Shown: piece after piece, positions 17,831-26,241 of the stretch
Position numbering within the stretch: position 1 is the first letter of the stretch
Layout of the letters: each line of letters begins with the position of its first letter
NCBI GenBank assembly: GCA_001767075.1
Contig: MEKX01000019.1
Location: forward strand, 2,091-57,942
DNA length: 55,852 nt
Source: Acidobacteria bacterium RIFCSPLOWO2_12_FULL_54_10
GTDB taxonomy: Bacteria; Acidobacteriota; Terriglobia; 2-12-FULL-54-10
Direction of reading: 5' to 3'
Position numbers and translations under genes: made by a program
The notes under the pieces: generated by a model
The model's input: the letters and a program-made list of their open reading frames with translations, nothing else
Database searches by the model: none
What the model was told of the DNA's origin: nothing

Positions 17831-18250
17831 ATGGCAACTGCTCCCCTGCTTAAACAAAGTACCACAGGGAGTCTAGAGCGTTCCATCGGGTTTTTCACGG
17901 CCACCTGCGTGGTTATTGCCAATGTGATCGGAGTAGGAATCTTTACTACGCCGGGATTCTTAGCACGCGATTTAGGAAGCCCGTTTGCTGTGCTGTCGAT
18001 CTGGGTTTTGGGGGGTGTTCTTGCAATCGCAGGCGCATTATCCTATAGCGAACTTGGCGCAGAGGATCTCGCTCAAATAGTTAAGACGGGTTGAAATTGT
18101 CTATTGTACCTGCCAGGATACTTCAAGACTAAAGAATTTAGCCGCAACTTTGTTGCTCTTTCCGTGTTGCTGATTGTATGGCTGTTTAATGTAATCCATA
18201 TGATTTGCGCAAGTCCTGAAACCATTTTTATCAGCTACCAGTCCAATTAA
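17831..18250 (+). pseudogene. Decayed amino-acid/polyamine permease (APC superfamily)
   Basis: The ATG at 17831 opens an 87-residue N-terminus typical of APC permeases: SIGFFTATCVVIANVIGVGIFTTPGFLARDLGSP, then VLSIWVLGGVLAIAGALSYSELGA. A TGA at 18092 stops the frame, yet the same frame continues with permease-like hydrophobic sequence (LYLPGYFKTKEFSRNFVALSVLLIVWLFNVIHM) to a TAA at 18250. The usual PxAGGxYxY segment after SYxELG is missing. A full permease has roughly 450 residues, so most of the gene is gone. Internal deletion plus a premature stop is the simplest reading. Confidence 0.82.
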
Positions 18251-18301
18251 CTAAGCAGCCACTCTCGAAAGGAAATCATAGTAAGAACGAGTAAAGCCAG
18301 A

Positions 18302-20989
18302 ATGAAAAATAAAATTTTGATGGGTTCCCTGGGTATTGTATTTGCTATTTATCTCTTGCTTGTGCCAGACGCGGCCTGGAGCCAGATTGCATTCCGCGGT
18401 CGAGTTCTGGATGGGAGCGGAGCTTCGATCCCGGCTGCTACAGTTTCCATTTACTCAGGAGATGCAGTCGCAGGACAAGCGGTGACGGCAACCAATGGAG
18501 AGTTTTCCCTTTCAGTTGCGGTGGGAGAATACCGAATCGAAATTGCAGCAACGAATTTCCAAAGCTACTCCGAGACCATTCGAGTCAGCAGCGGCATGAA
18601 ACCGCTGAATGTCACGCTCCGCCTGGCGACGATGCAACAATCGGTGGACGTGCAAGAGGAGCCGCTGTCGATTGCGCTGGAATCGGACCGCAACATAGGC
18701 GTACTAGTGCTCGACCAGGAAACAATAAAGGACCTGCCGGACGATGAGCAGGAACTTGCCGATATTCTGCGGGAGCTGGCTGGGCCTGGTGCCGGGGGAG
18801 AAGCCGAGATAGTGGTGGATGGTTTCACCGGCCAAAACGCCCCTCCGAAAGACCAGATTCAGGAAATTCGCATCAACAGCAGCCCCTTCAGCGCCGAATA
18901 CAGCCGACCGGGCCGGAACCGCATAGAAATCGTCACCCGCCCTGGAACAGGCTTGCTGCGGGGGAATTTGGCGTTTAACCTGCGAGACGAATCCCTAGAT
19001 GCCCGCCGGGCCATGGCGAATTTCAAGCCTCCCTACCAGCAGAGGAATTTCCGGAGCAATTTCAGCGGGCCGCTGCTGAAAGACAAGCTCTCGTTTTCCC
19101 TTTTCCTGATGCGGTCCGACCAGGAAAACAGCGATACAATTCAAGCCCTGACACCAGAGGGGGAAGCGCTTTCCCAAAGCGTGGTGATCCCTGCCGACCG
19201 CCGCATGTACAATGTCCGGCTACAGTACATGATATCGGACAGGCATACGCTGGATCTCAGCTCGGAATTCGGATCGAACGTCCGCAAGAACCAGGGTGTG
19301 GGGGGATTCACGCTGCCGGAAAGGGCGTCGGAGTCAAGCTCGCGGGATGGGGAATATCGCATCCGCGAGACCACGGTTCTATCTTCAGGAACGCTGCATG
19401 AAACCCGCTTCCAATACAGCCGCGATTCGTCTTCATCGAATCCATTGACCGATGCGCGGGCGATCAATGTGCTGGATGCCTTTCGCAGCGGGGGAGCGCA
19501 GAATCGCGCCAACCAGACCACCAACAGCTACCAGTTCGGAAACCTCTTAACGAACTCCAGGGAGAAACTTACACTGAGGGCAGGATTCCAGGGCAACTAC
19601 CAGCAACGAAGCACACGGTCAGAAGAAAATTTCCTGGGCACTTTCGTCTTTTCGGATCTGGCATCCTACCTGGCGGGCAAACCGACGACGTTTACGATCA
19701 ACAGCGGCAATCCGGTTTTGGATTTCAACCAATTTGAGATGGGTTTGTTCGTCCAAAACGATTGGCGGGTGACGCAAAAGTGGATGCTTTCCTTCGGGCT
19801 GCGGTATGAAGCGCAGACCAATAGCGGCGACAAGAATAATCTGGACCCACGAGTTAGTTTCGCTTACAGCTTGGGCAACGGAACCGTCCTGCGAGGCGGC
19901 GCGGGAATGTTCCATCAGCGGCTGGAGGGAGGAACGGTGGAGTCATTGATGCGCCTGGACGGCACTCGGCAACTGCAAACTGTAATCAGCTCTCCGTCGT
20001 ATCCTGATCCTTTCGCAGGGACCGGTGGCCAGAGCACGATTCCGTCGTCGCTTCGGGTCCGTGCGGATGATCTGGCGCAGCCCTATACCGTAAATTCGTC
20101 GCTATCTCTGGAAAGCCGTCTATCTGCCGCGACGACCATTTCCGCAACCTATGAGTTGATTCGCGGTATTCACCTGCTCCGCAGCCGCAACTTGAATGCC
20201 CCTCTGCCGGGCCAGACCGTCCGGCCAGACCCCTTGCGAGGCAATATCGAATTGCTGGAATCGACAGCGACTTCCACGTCGCACGCGCTCCATTTACGCT
20301 TGAACCAGCGTTTCGGGCCAATGTCCTTTTTTGGCAATTATTCGCTTTCCTCGAATCACAACAACACCGACGGACCCTTCAGCCTCCCTGCCAGCAACTA
20401 CGACCTGCGCAGCGAATGGGGACGGTCGCCGAATGACCAGCGGCACCGTTTTTCGATGGGCCTGACCTCAAGGCTACCGTGGAATATCAGTTCCAACCTC
20501 CGGGCGCAGGCAAACTCCGGAGGGCCGTTCAACATCACCACGGGATTCGACGACAACGGCGACACGCTGACGAATGACCGTCCTGCGGGATTTTCCCGGA
20601 ACTCCGGCCAGGGGCCTGGATTTTTTGATATGGATTTGAGCTTTACGAAAACGATTCCGCTGCGACGCACTCAGGAATCGAGCGCCGGACGCGGAGGCTC
20701 ACAGAATCCGCAAGCGGGGGGATTCGGTGGAGGACAGAGTTTCCAAGGAGGACCGGGATTTCAGGGTGGAGGAGGGTTCCCAGGCGGTGGACCGGGATTT
20801 CCGGGCGGCGGAGGCGGGGGCGGACGTTCCAGCGGGCCGACGGTGGCGATTACCGCCAATATCAACAATCTTCTGAACCACACGAACTTCACGCGCTTCA
20901 ACGGGGTTTTGACTTCGTCCTTTTTTGGACGGGCGAATTCGGTCCGCAATCCGCGCGAGATTGAAGTTGGGTTGCGGTTCAATTTCTAG
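18302..20989 (+). CDS. Oar-like TonB-dependent-receptor-type outer membrane protein
   Basis: An 895-residue exported protein. A signal peptide (to about residue 28, ending AAWSQ) is followed by a carboxypeptidase-regulatory-like beta-sandwich (AFRGRVLDGSGASIPAATVSIYSG... to about residue 110). Next come a compact plug-like region (LPDDEQELADILRELAGPG..., IVVDGF, QIQEIRINSSPFSAEYSRPGRNRIEIVTRPG) and a long beta-barrel ending in the aromatic GLRFNF. No DNA-level sign of a TonB box could be confirmed. A striking Gly-rich stretch (GGFGGGQSFQGGPGFQGGGGFPGGG..., about residues 800-845) interrupts a late barrel loop. Such proteins are abundant in Acidobacteriota; substrates are mostly unknown. Confidence 0.88.
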   Translation: MKNKILMGSLGIVFAIYLLLVPDAAWSQIAFRGRVLDGSGASIPAATVSIYSGDAVAGQAVTATNGEFSLSVAVGEYRIEIAATNFQSYSETIRVSSGMKPLNVTLRLATMQQSVDVQEEPLSIALESDRNIGVLVLDQETIKDLPDDEQELADILRELAGPGAGGEAEIVVDGFTGQNAPPKDQIQEIRINSSPFSAEYSRPGRNRIEIVTRPGTGLLRGNLAFNLRDESLDARRAMANFKPPYQQRNFRSNFSGPLLKDKLSFSLFLMRSDQENSDTIQALTPEGEALSQSVVIPADRRMYNVRLQYMISDRHTLDLSSEFGSNVRKNQGVGGFTLPERASESSSRDGEYRIRETTVLSSGTLHETRFQYSRDSSSSNPLTDARAINVLDAFRSGGAQNRANQTTNSYQFGNLLTNSREKLTLRAGFQGNYQQRSTRSEENFLGTFVFSDLASYLAGKPTTFTINSGNPVLDFNQFEMGLFVQNDWRVTQKWMLSFGLRYEAQTNSGDKNNLDPRVSFAYSLGNGTVLRGGAGMFHQRLEGGTVESLMRLDGTRQLQTVISSPSYPDPFAGTGGQSTIPSSLRVRADDLAQPYTVNSSLSLESRLSAATTISATYELIRGIHLLRSRNLNAPLPGQTVRPDPLRGNIELLESTATSTSHALHLRLNQRFGPMSFFGNYSLSSNHNNTDGPFSLPASNYDLRSEWGRSPNDQRHRFSMGLTSRLPWNISSNLRAQANSGGPFNITTGFDDNGDTLTNDRPAGFSRNSGQGPGFFDMDLSFTKTIPLRRTQESSAGRGGSQNPQAGGFGGGQSFQGGPGFQGGGGFPGGGPGFPGGGGGGGRSSGPTVAITANINNLLNHTNFTRFNGVLTSSFFGRANSVRNPREIEVGLRFNF

Positions 20990-21045
20990 GCCGTTTTTAC
21001 AGTTGCTATGTAGTGGGCGTGAGAGGGTGATTTCTGTCGCCCTTC

Positions 21046-21165
21046 CGGGGCTTGCGGGTTTAATTGCTCTTGTTCCCACGGCTCCCCCCCCCAGCACATC
21101 GGAATGTGCCAGGGACCCCGGTATTGAGCCGTGGGCTAGACTCTTGCGCCCCATCCGGGGCTAAA
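21046..21165. repeat. REP-like palindromic intergenic element
   Basis: A GC-rich element after the receptor gene with nested symmetry: CCCACGGCTC (21075-21084) pairs with GAGCCGTGGG (21125-21134), enclosing GCACAT-CGGA-ATGTGC (21093-21108). Two similar blocks, CGCCCTTCCGGGGCTTG and CGCCCCATCCGGGGCTAA, flank it. The plan (CCGGGGC blocks plus a 'cacggct...agccgtg' stem) looks like a dispersed REP/BIME-type repeat, but other copies cannot be checked from this window. Confidence 0.55.
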
Positions 21166-21202
21166 CTTGAATAGTTATACATCAACGGTGGGTGGTCGCT
21201 CC

Positions 21203-21258
21203 CTAAACGAGATCTATATGTCGTTTAGTATCGCGGCTCGGATTCGGAATCTTGCGAG
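21203..21258. repeat. Two stem-loops in the leader of the exported helical protein
   Basis: CTAAACGA-N10-TCGTTTAG (21203-21228) is a perfect 8-bp inverted repeat. It is followed by CTCG-GATTC-G-GAATC-TTG-CGAG (21237-21258), a second nested hairpin. Both lie within 100 bases of the ATG at 21297 and could be operator sites or a structured 5' UTR. Confidence 0.4.
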
Positions 21259-21296
21259 TCTACACAATTTGGGAAAATGGTATAGAGAGGCAATCC

Positions 21297-22073
21297 ATGC
21301 GAAGAAAATGGCTTCGGGTTCTGATAGTTCTGGCGTTTGTGATTCCGGCGGTGGCGCAGGAGGGGGATTTTGAAGGGGACGGGGACGACCCGGCTGACAT
21401 CTTTGGAGGCTACGGGGACAGCTCGGGCCAGCAGGGCCAGAGGGGGAATAATCCCCAGGGCAACCCGCTGGCGCAGTTCGACGAAGTGCTCGGCCAGGCA
21501 GGAATACCTCTCAGCGAGGAGCAGCGAACATTGCTCACCGCCAAGATGGAAGAACAGCGGAAAAGTATGAGGGAAGCAATTCCGGGAGGGGGACCGGCGG
21601 AAGGCCAGCGCGGAGGGCCAGGGAGCGGCCAGCCGGGAAGAGCTGGTGCAGGTCCAGGCGGGCGGCGGGGCAGTGGAATGCCGACGCAAATGGCGAACCG
21701 CATGGAAGCCTTCCAGGAAAGCCTGCTTTCCATTCTGACACCCGATCAACAAAAAGTCTGGAAGGAATACCAGACGGCAGAAATCCGGAGGCGGGGAGGG
21801 TATCCGGCACTGCGATTAATGCTGGAAGAAGCAGGAAGCCCGCTCAGCGAAGAACAGGCATTAGCCGTGCAATCCGAATATCGTGATTATTTCGATCAGC
21901 GACGCGCGCTGCGCCCGGCAGTTAGCAGTCAGGCGGATGCAGCCCAACCGGATGCAGCAAAGTTGAAGGAGATGGAAGATCAGCACCTTTCGCGATTAAT
22001 AAAACTGCTGAACGCCGAGCAACGCAAAGCGCTGATTGAGTCGCGAAGGAAGGAAACCAAAGGATCAAATTAA
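21297..22073 (+). CDS. Exported Gly/Gln-rich helical protein of unknown function
   Basis: The ATG at 21297 was chosen because it gives a proper signal peptide (MRRKWLRVLIVLAFVIPAVAQ) after an AGAGAGGCAA site; the product has 258 residues. An acidic region (EGDFEGDGDDPAD) and a Gly/Pro/Gln-rich linker separate helical segments. Each segment begins with an L-[ST]-x-[DE]-Q pattern (LSEEQRTLL, LTPDQQKVW, LSEEQALAV, LNAEQRKAL), reminiscent of LTxxQ/Spy-CpxP-like periplasmic proteins, although homology is not established. It follows the receptor gene on the same strand and its stop overlaps the convergent gene by 9 bp. Confidence 0.68.
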   Translation: MRRKWLRVLIVLAFVIPAVAQEGDFEGDGDDPADIFGGYGDSSGQQGQRGNNPQGNPLAQFDEVLGQAGIPLSEEQRTLLTAKMEEQRKSMREAIPGGGPAEGQRGGPGSGQPGRAGAGPGGRRGSGMPTQMANRMEAFQESLLSILTPDQQKVWKEYQTAEIRRRGGYPALRLMLEEAGSPLSEEQALAVQSEYRDYFDQRRALRPAVSSQADAAQPDAAKLKEMEDQHLSRLIKLLNAEQRKALIESRRKETKGSN

Positions 22074-22373
22074 AGACGAGCTATCCGTGCCCGTTTCAGG
22101 ACTTGAAAGGCTAATCCGAAGAGATTTCAAGAATTGGGAATCGGAGGGCGTAAAATCCGTGCTGATGTTCTGCTCTACGATATCCTCCTGGTCCTGAGTC
22201 AAATCCTCGCGGCGGTTGAAACCGATGGTGGCTTCGAGAATAAGAAAGACATCGTAACCGGCACTCTTAATATTGGCGATGGCCTCAGAAATCGGCTCGG
22301 AATCGGTCAGGGAATCATTAATCGCTGCGCCAAGATCTTTCATCAGATGCTTCAGATTGTCATCCAATTCCAT
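22065..22373 (-). CDS. Conserved-looking small cytoplasmic protein
   Basis: The track start at 22487 gives an unlikely N-terminus. The ATG at 22373 (MELDDNLKHLMKDLGAAINDSL) has a GGAAGGGG Shine-Dalgarno site 4-5 bases upstream and gives 102 residues. The sequence is helical and charged (SEPISEAIANIKSAGYDVFLILEATIGFNRRE) with a disordered Ser-rich end. I recognise its general look from acidobacterial genomes but know no function. It is convergent with, and overlaps by 9 bp, the exported helical protein gene. Confidence 0.72.
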   Translation of the reverse strand: MELDDNLKHLMKDLGAAINDSLTDSEPISEAIANIKSAGYDVFLILEATIGFNRREDLTQDQEDIVEQNISTDFTPSDSQFLKSLRISLSSPETGTDSSSLI

Positions 22374-22645
22374 AGCGCCCCTTCCGATGCGGTAGCATCC
22401 TGACACTGCCCGATATCTCGTAATGCCCTGAAATCCATTGTAGTGGATTTTGAGGAAATGTGCATAGATATAGAAAACCGCCAGCAAGGAGAATCATTTT
22501 CTCCGATATGGAATTTTTTTGTAAATGTAAAGGACGGCTTGATGATGAGCCGCCAACCTGTCGGCTAATTGGTCAGCGGGACGCTGGAGCTACTTGCGGG
22601 GGATACTATCACCTATTCTGAAACCGGCGGCCTATAACCGAACGA

Positions 22646-24745
22646 TTATGGCGCGACAGCAATGGTTACTGTATTGCTGGTTTGCCCCTCGAATGTGGTG
22701 AGTTGCAAGGAGACCGTGTTTCCTGTGGGTAGGCCGGCAGGCAACTGAATGTTGAGCTGATACAGGCCTACGAAAAATGGAGCCAGGCCAGCAAACAGGA
22801 CATTGGCCGCGGGGATTGCAGTTCCACCAATACGGACAGCAGGCTTGTTGACCATTTGCGGGACTGGAGCGCCATTCATTACAGGAGCGATACCGCTGGG
22901 GAAGGTGGGAGTAACCGATCCAAGTCCAGAGCAGTAAACAACAATAACATCACCTGCATTAGCAGGGCGCACTACACGGCCCGCAACACTGCCCGCCGGA
23001 GCGGCAATGATATCGTCATTGCCAATCAAAACAGCGCCTTGATCGGGATTGGTGGAAGGAACTTCGAAAATTCCCGGAGCCGTGGGGCTGAGAGTCACAT
23101 TAATGGTGTTGCCAGCAGCACCGGGACCTGTGAAGACGGTGATGTCGGCGGAGGAACCAGTGATTTCATAAGGGATCACCGCGTTGATCTGCCCTGGGCT
23201 TACAAACATGAGCGGCGCGAAACGGTTTCCGACTTTAACGCTGACCCCACCAAGCCAAGTGGGCAATGGACGTGCCACAGCCTCTTCCAAACCATTGCTG
23301 CCTTTTCCGAATGCCAAATCCGAACCGCCGATAGAAAAAATAGTACCGGGAGCGAGAGTGGTTCCAAAACCTGCGCCTTCACGGACCGGCAAACCGACGG
23401 TGGGATTTACCGTGGCGATGACGCCGCCGGGAGCAGCGGAGGTAGAGGTAGCATTGCTGAGGGTCAAATTTGACGGGCCTAAAGCAGCAGAAGCGCTGAG
23501 CGTGAGATTCGCTTCTCGGAATGGCTGGCCGTTCTGCAATGTGCCGCCGGAAGTAGCGCCCGCGGAGAGTCCTGTACCTGCAAAAGAAAAGTTGGAATCA
23601 CTGGTCAAGTTCGTGCCGGTTACCAAAACGCGGTGGGTTTTGTTGCGAGGCAGATGAAGTGGGGAACCGGAAGCCGTTATAGAGTTCCCGATGATCAGGC
23701 CGAGCAATTCGATATTTAACTGGCTGGCGGCGTTAGCGGGGAGGACGACATTCGCCGTGGCTCCTTGTCCGGCAGCCAAAGCAATCGAGGTGGGATTGGC
23801 CTGGCCACCTAAAAACGTTGTAGCAAAATTGTTATTGCCATCAACATAGTAGCTGTTTGGCCCCGGCCAGCCGTTGGAGAGAGAAATTGGTCCATCGAGC
23901 GGTTCAACCAAAACGCGGTACGTGCCCGGCGGCAAGCCGCCCAGAACATAGTCTCCTGTTGCGGTGGTTAGCTGTGAAGCAACAGGAACGCCTCCGGTCT
24001 GGCTGACCGCGACGACGTGAGCAGACTTAACATTGGTTCCGGTAGAGGTTGTCACCTTGCCGGAAATCGTGCTCGTGCTGGGCGCAAAAGTCTGCACAGG
24101 GTAGACTGTGGCGATGGTAATCATGTCATCGGACTGAAGGTCTCTGCTGGCGATGCCGGTACCCGACTCCCCAAACGGATTCATCATTGAACTGAGAATG
24201 CCACTATGATCGAGGCCGAGCAGATGGCCGATTTCGTGAATGGCGACAGCGACGAGGTCAGTGGCATTGTTCGCCCCGACGGGCGTAAAGTTTCCAGCCG
24301 TACGGCTGAAAACAATATCCACATCGACAATTCTGGTGCCGCTGGCGGCGGTAATGGCGGCAGCCAATACTCCCGTGGGAAGAGCCCCAGAAGAATCTTG
24401 AAACGTAACTAAGTTTACGCCATCGTTTGGATTGGCGTTGACCAGTTGTTTATTGAGAGAGCATTCTGATTCAAGAGGACCAAAAACAATTGCCGCTCCG
24501 GAAGCTTGAGTCCAGGTGCGGAAGGCGTCATTGATAGCGCCCAACACAACGAGCTGCTGGAGTTCTCCCGTAAAACCAGATACTCCGCCCGGATTGACGG
24601 CGCAGGAAATTGGCATGCCTTGCCATCGGACTGGCTGTCCTTGTGAATTAACAATAAAGGAACCAGCGTTAGCAAGATTAGGAAAGAACGAGAAGGCGAG
24701 AAGAGATGAGACGAGAACCAAAGCGCGGGAGTCTGTGATTTTCAT
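22646..24745 (-). CDS. Exported matrixin-type metalloprotease with TIGR03437-like C-terminus
   Basis: A 699-residue secreted protein: signal peptide to about residue 27, then a metzincin domain with HEIGHLLGLDH (170-180), the three His and Glu of the zinc site, and SSMMNP as the likely Met-turn. A carboxypeptidase-regulatory-like beta domain (STISGKVTTSTGTNVKSAHVVAV..., about 225-310) and an Ig/TIG-like region follow. The last 220 residues (VKVGNRFAPLMFVSPGQINAVIPYEI... GDVIVVYCSGLGSVTP) match the Solibacter-type C-terminal domain. It follows a small exported gene by 12 bp, an apparent operon. Confidence 0.88.
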   Translation of the reverse strand: MKITDSRALVLVSSLLAFSFFPNLANAGSFIVNSQGQPVRWQGMPISCAVNPGGVSGFTGELQQLVVLGAINDAFRTWTQASGAAIVFGPLESECSLNKQLVNANPNDGVNLVTFQDSSGALPTGVLAAAITAASGTRIVDVDIVFSRTAGNFTPVGANNATDLVAVAIHEIGHLLGLDHSGILSSMMNPFGESGTGIASRDLQSDDMITIATVYPVQTFAPSTSTISGKVTTSTGTNVKSAHVVAVSQTGGVPVASQLTTATGDYVLGGLPPGTYRVLVEPLDGPISLSNGWPGPNSYYVDGNNNFATTFLGGQANPTSIALAAGQGATANVVLPANAASQLNIELLGLIIGNSITASGSPLHLPRNKTHRVLVTGTNLTSDSNFSFAGTGLSAGATSGGTLQNGQPFREANLTLSASAALGPSNLTLSNATSTSAAPGGVIATVNPTVGLPVREGAGFGTTLAPGTIFSIGGSDLAFGKGSNGLEEAVARPLPTWLGGVSVKVGNRFAPLMFVSPGQINAVIPYEITGSSADITVFTGPGAAGNTINVTLSPTAPGIFEVPSTNPDQGAVLIGNDDIIAAPAGSVAGRVVRPANAGDVIVVYCSGLGSVTPTFPSGIAPVMNGAPVPQMVNKPAVRIGGTAIPAANVLFAGLAPFFVGLYQLNIQLPAGLPTGNTVSLQLTTFEGQTSNTVTIAVAP

Positions 24746-24757
24746 TGATGATGACCC

Positions 24758-25324
24758 TTACTGATTCGCCGTGGGCTGGTTTTGCCTGACAGCCGATCTT
24801 CTTATTTGGCGGAGTAACTGCGGCAACTGACGACTGGTGACTGGAGCTTGCAGGCCCAAGAAAAGCGGGGTTCTAGCAGAGCCGAGTGGGATGCTGCGAC
24901 TTACGCTTTTCAAGCCGGTAACTGGATCGGTTATGACGGGGAGGTTGCCTTGCTCGAATCCAGTAACCTGCCGCAAACCTTGGGGCGAGGTCCAGACAAA
25001 GAAGACAGCTTCCTGGCCTGCTGTGAACTGAGGTACGCCGGAGACGATCATCGCCATTCCTTCCAGTTCGCCGCCAGGCTCGTGAAGTTGAAAAACCGGA
25101 CCGAGATTGCCTTTTAGATACTCCAGAGCCTGGACGTCATAAACCGTGTAAATCATGGTTCGCGCCGAGTTCCATTCCACATGGCTGGCAAGGACATTGC
25201 CATAAACAACCGTTTGTGACTCTTCGGTCAAATCATCCAAGGCAAGTAATTCATAAACAGTTGCCCTAGCAGAGAAGGTGAGCGCAAAAGCTATCAACAG
25301 AAAACCAACCCGATGTCGCAACAT
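24758..25324 (-). CDS. Exported protein of unknown function next to the matrixin protease
   Basis: A 188-residue protein with a signal peptide (LLIAFALTFSARA, to about residue 22). The mature part is beta-rich (ESQTVVYGNVLASHVEWN, IYTVYDVQALEYLKGNLG, LHEPGGELEGMAMIVSGVPQFTAGQEAVFFVW) and ends in a disordered tail. The VxGxV...TxYxxxVxExLKG pattern resembles small secreted proteins often encoded beside matrixins in Acidobacteriota and Myxococcota. No function is known. It lies 12 bp upstream of the protease gene on the same strand, suggesting they act together outside the cell. Confidence 0.72.
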   Translation of the reverse strand: MLRHRVGFLLIAFALTFSARATVYELLALDDLTEESQTVVYGNVLASHVEWNSARTMIYTVYDVQALEYLKGNLGPVFQLHEPGGELEGMAMIVSGVPQFTAGQEAVFFVWTSPQGLRQVTGFEQGNLPVITDPVTGLKSVSRSIPLGSARTPLFLGLQAPVTSRQLPQLLRQIRRSAVRQNQPTANQ

Positions 25325-25390
25325 TACTTCCCTCCCTCAGTCATATCGGAAACTCGCATCGAAGCCATGAGCCATTAAAAGACAAAAGAA

Positions 25391-25453
25391 AGCCTGGCAT
25401 TTAATCCTTTCCGATGCTCAAGGAGAGACATTGGGTTAGAACAAAGCCAGGCT
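25391..25453 (-). terminator. Possible terminator stem after ompH
   Basis: Perfect 8-bp arms AGCCTGGC (25391-25398) and GCCAGGCT (25446-25453) enclose a 47-base loop about 33 bp after the ompH stop. On the minus strand the second arm runs into TTTCTTTTG, as expected for an intrinsic terminator. The loop is long, so efficiency is doubtful. Confidence 0.4.
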
Positions 25454-25485
25454 CGTAATCCAGGCATCCCTGCACGAGGATGCAA

Positions 25486-26115
25486 TTAAGGCGTAGTGGC
25501 CGGAGTTGTCGCAGCGGGAGCTGGCTGCGGGGCCGGCGTGGTTGCTGTAGTCGCACCCGATGGCGCAGTCGCTGCGGGTGCTGCGCCGATTTGCGCCGAG
25601 GTCTGATCGTAAAGCTCCATTATTTTCTCGGTAATGTCGATGGCTGCATCGGCATAGAGAATGGGGCTTTGAGAGACATCAAGAACTAATTGATAACTGT
25701 TCTTTTTCGCATAGTCGGTGACAACGCCCATCATCTTGCGTCCGATCTCGTTGACGGCATCCTGTTCGGCCTGCTGGAACTCCGAGGTGGCATCCTCATT
25801 GGTCCGATTGAAGGCCTTTGTTTTATCGTCAATGGAACGAAGCAGACGAGTTTTGGCATCTTCGCTCAGCATATTATCTTGCGTGCGCAATTGGTTTTGC
25901 AGATCAATAATTTCCTTCTGCTGTTTTTCCAATTCCGCCCGCTTTGGTGCGAATTTGTTCTGGAGCTCTTTCGCCGCCGACTGTCCTTCGGTGCTTTGGG
26001 CGATAGCCGCCTGGATATTCATGATCGCCAATTTGGGCGCCGCGTTCTGAGCGAAAGCGCTGATGCCCAAGGTCAAGCCGAGAACGAGCCCGATTGCTGG
26101 AATTGCTGTTTTCAC
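25486..26115 (-). CDS. OmpH/Skp-family periplasmic chaperone
   Basis: The start was moved to the GTG at 26115: an AGGAGG site lies 4 bases upstream and the result is a clean signal peptide (MKTAIPAIGLVLGLTLGISAFAQ), giving 209 residues. The mature protein begins with a short strand (KLAIMNIQAAIAQSTEGQ), then a long coiled-coil tentacle (residues about 45-115, KELQNKFAPKRAELEKQQKEIIDLQNQL), then the closing strand region (YAKKNSYQLVLDVSQSPILYADAAIDITEKIMELY). This is the Skp/OmpH plan, holding unfolded outer membrane proteins. The C-terminus adds an Ala/Pro/Thr-rich tail. It follows the TPR gene on the same strand. Confidence 0.9.
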   Translation of the reverse strand: MKTAIPAIGLVLGLTLGISAFAQNAAPKLAIMNIQAAIAQSTEGQSAAKELQNKFAPKRAELEKQQKEIIDLQNQLRTQDNMLSEDAKTRLLRSIDDKTKAFNRTNEDATSEFQQAEQDAVNEIGRKMMGVVTDYAKKNSYQLVLDVSQSPILYADAAIDITEKIMELYDQTSAQIGAAPAATAPSGATTATTPAPQPAPAATTPATTP

Positions 26116-26241
26116 CGAACCTCCTAAGACGGATATTTTCCCCGCCATACTTTCACACAGACTAGTCATCATATTTTTATTCAGCATATTTTTTACCGTC
26201 TCTGATTCATTTTGCTCAAAATCATAAAACTCATTCGGATA

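Noticed and set aside
22535-22552. CGGCT-N8-AGCCG hairpin after the matrixin gene
   Set aside because: Short stem with a poor T-tract (TCCTTTAC); too weak to list as a terminator.
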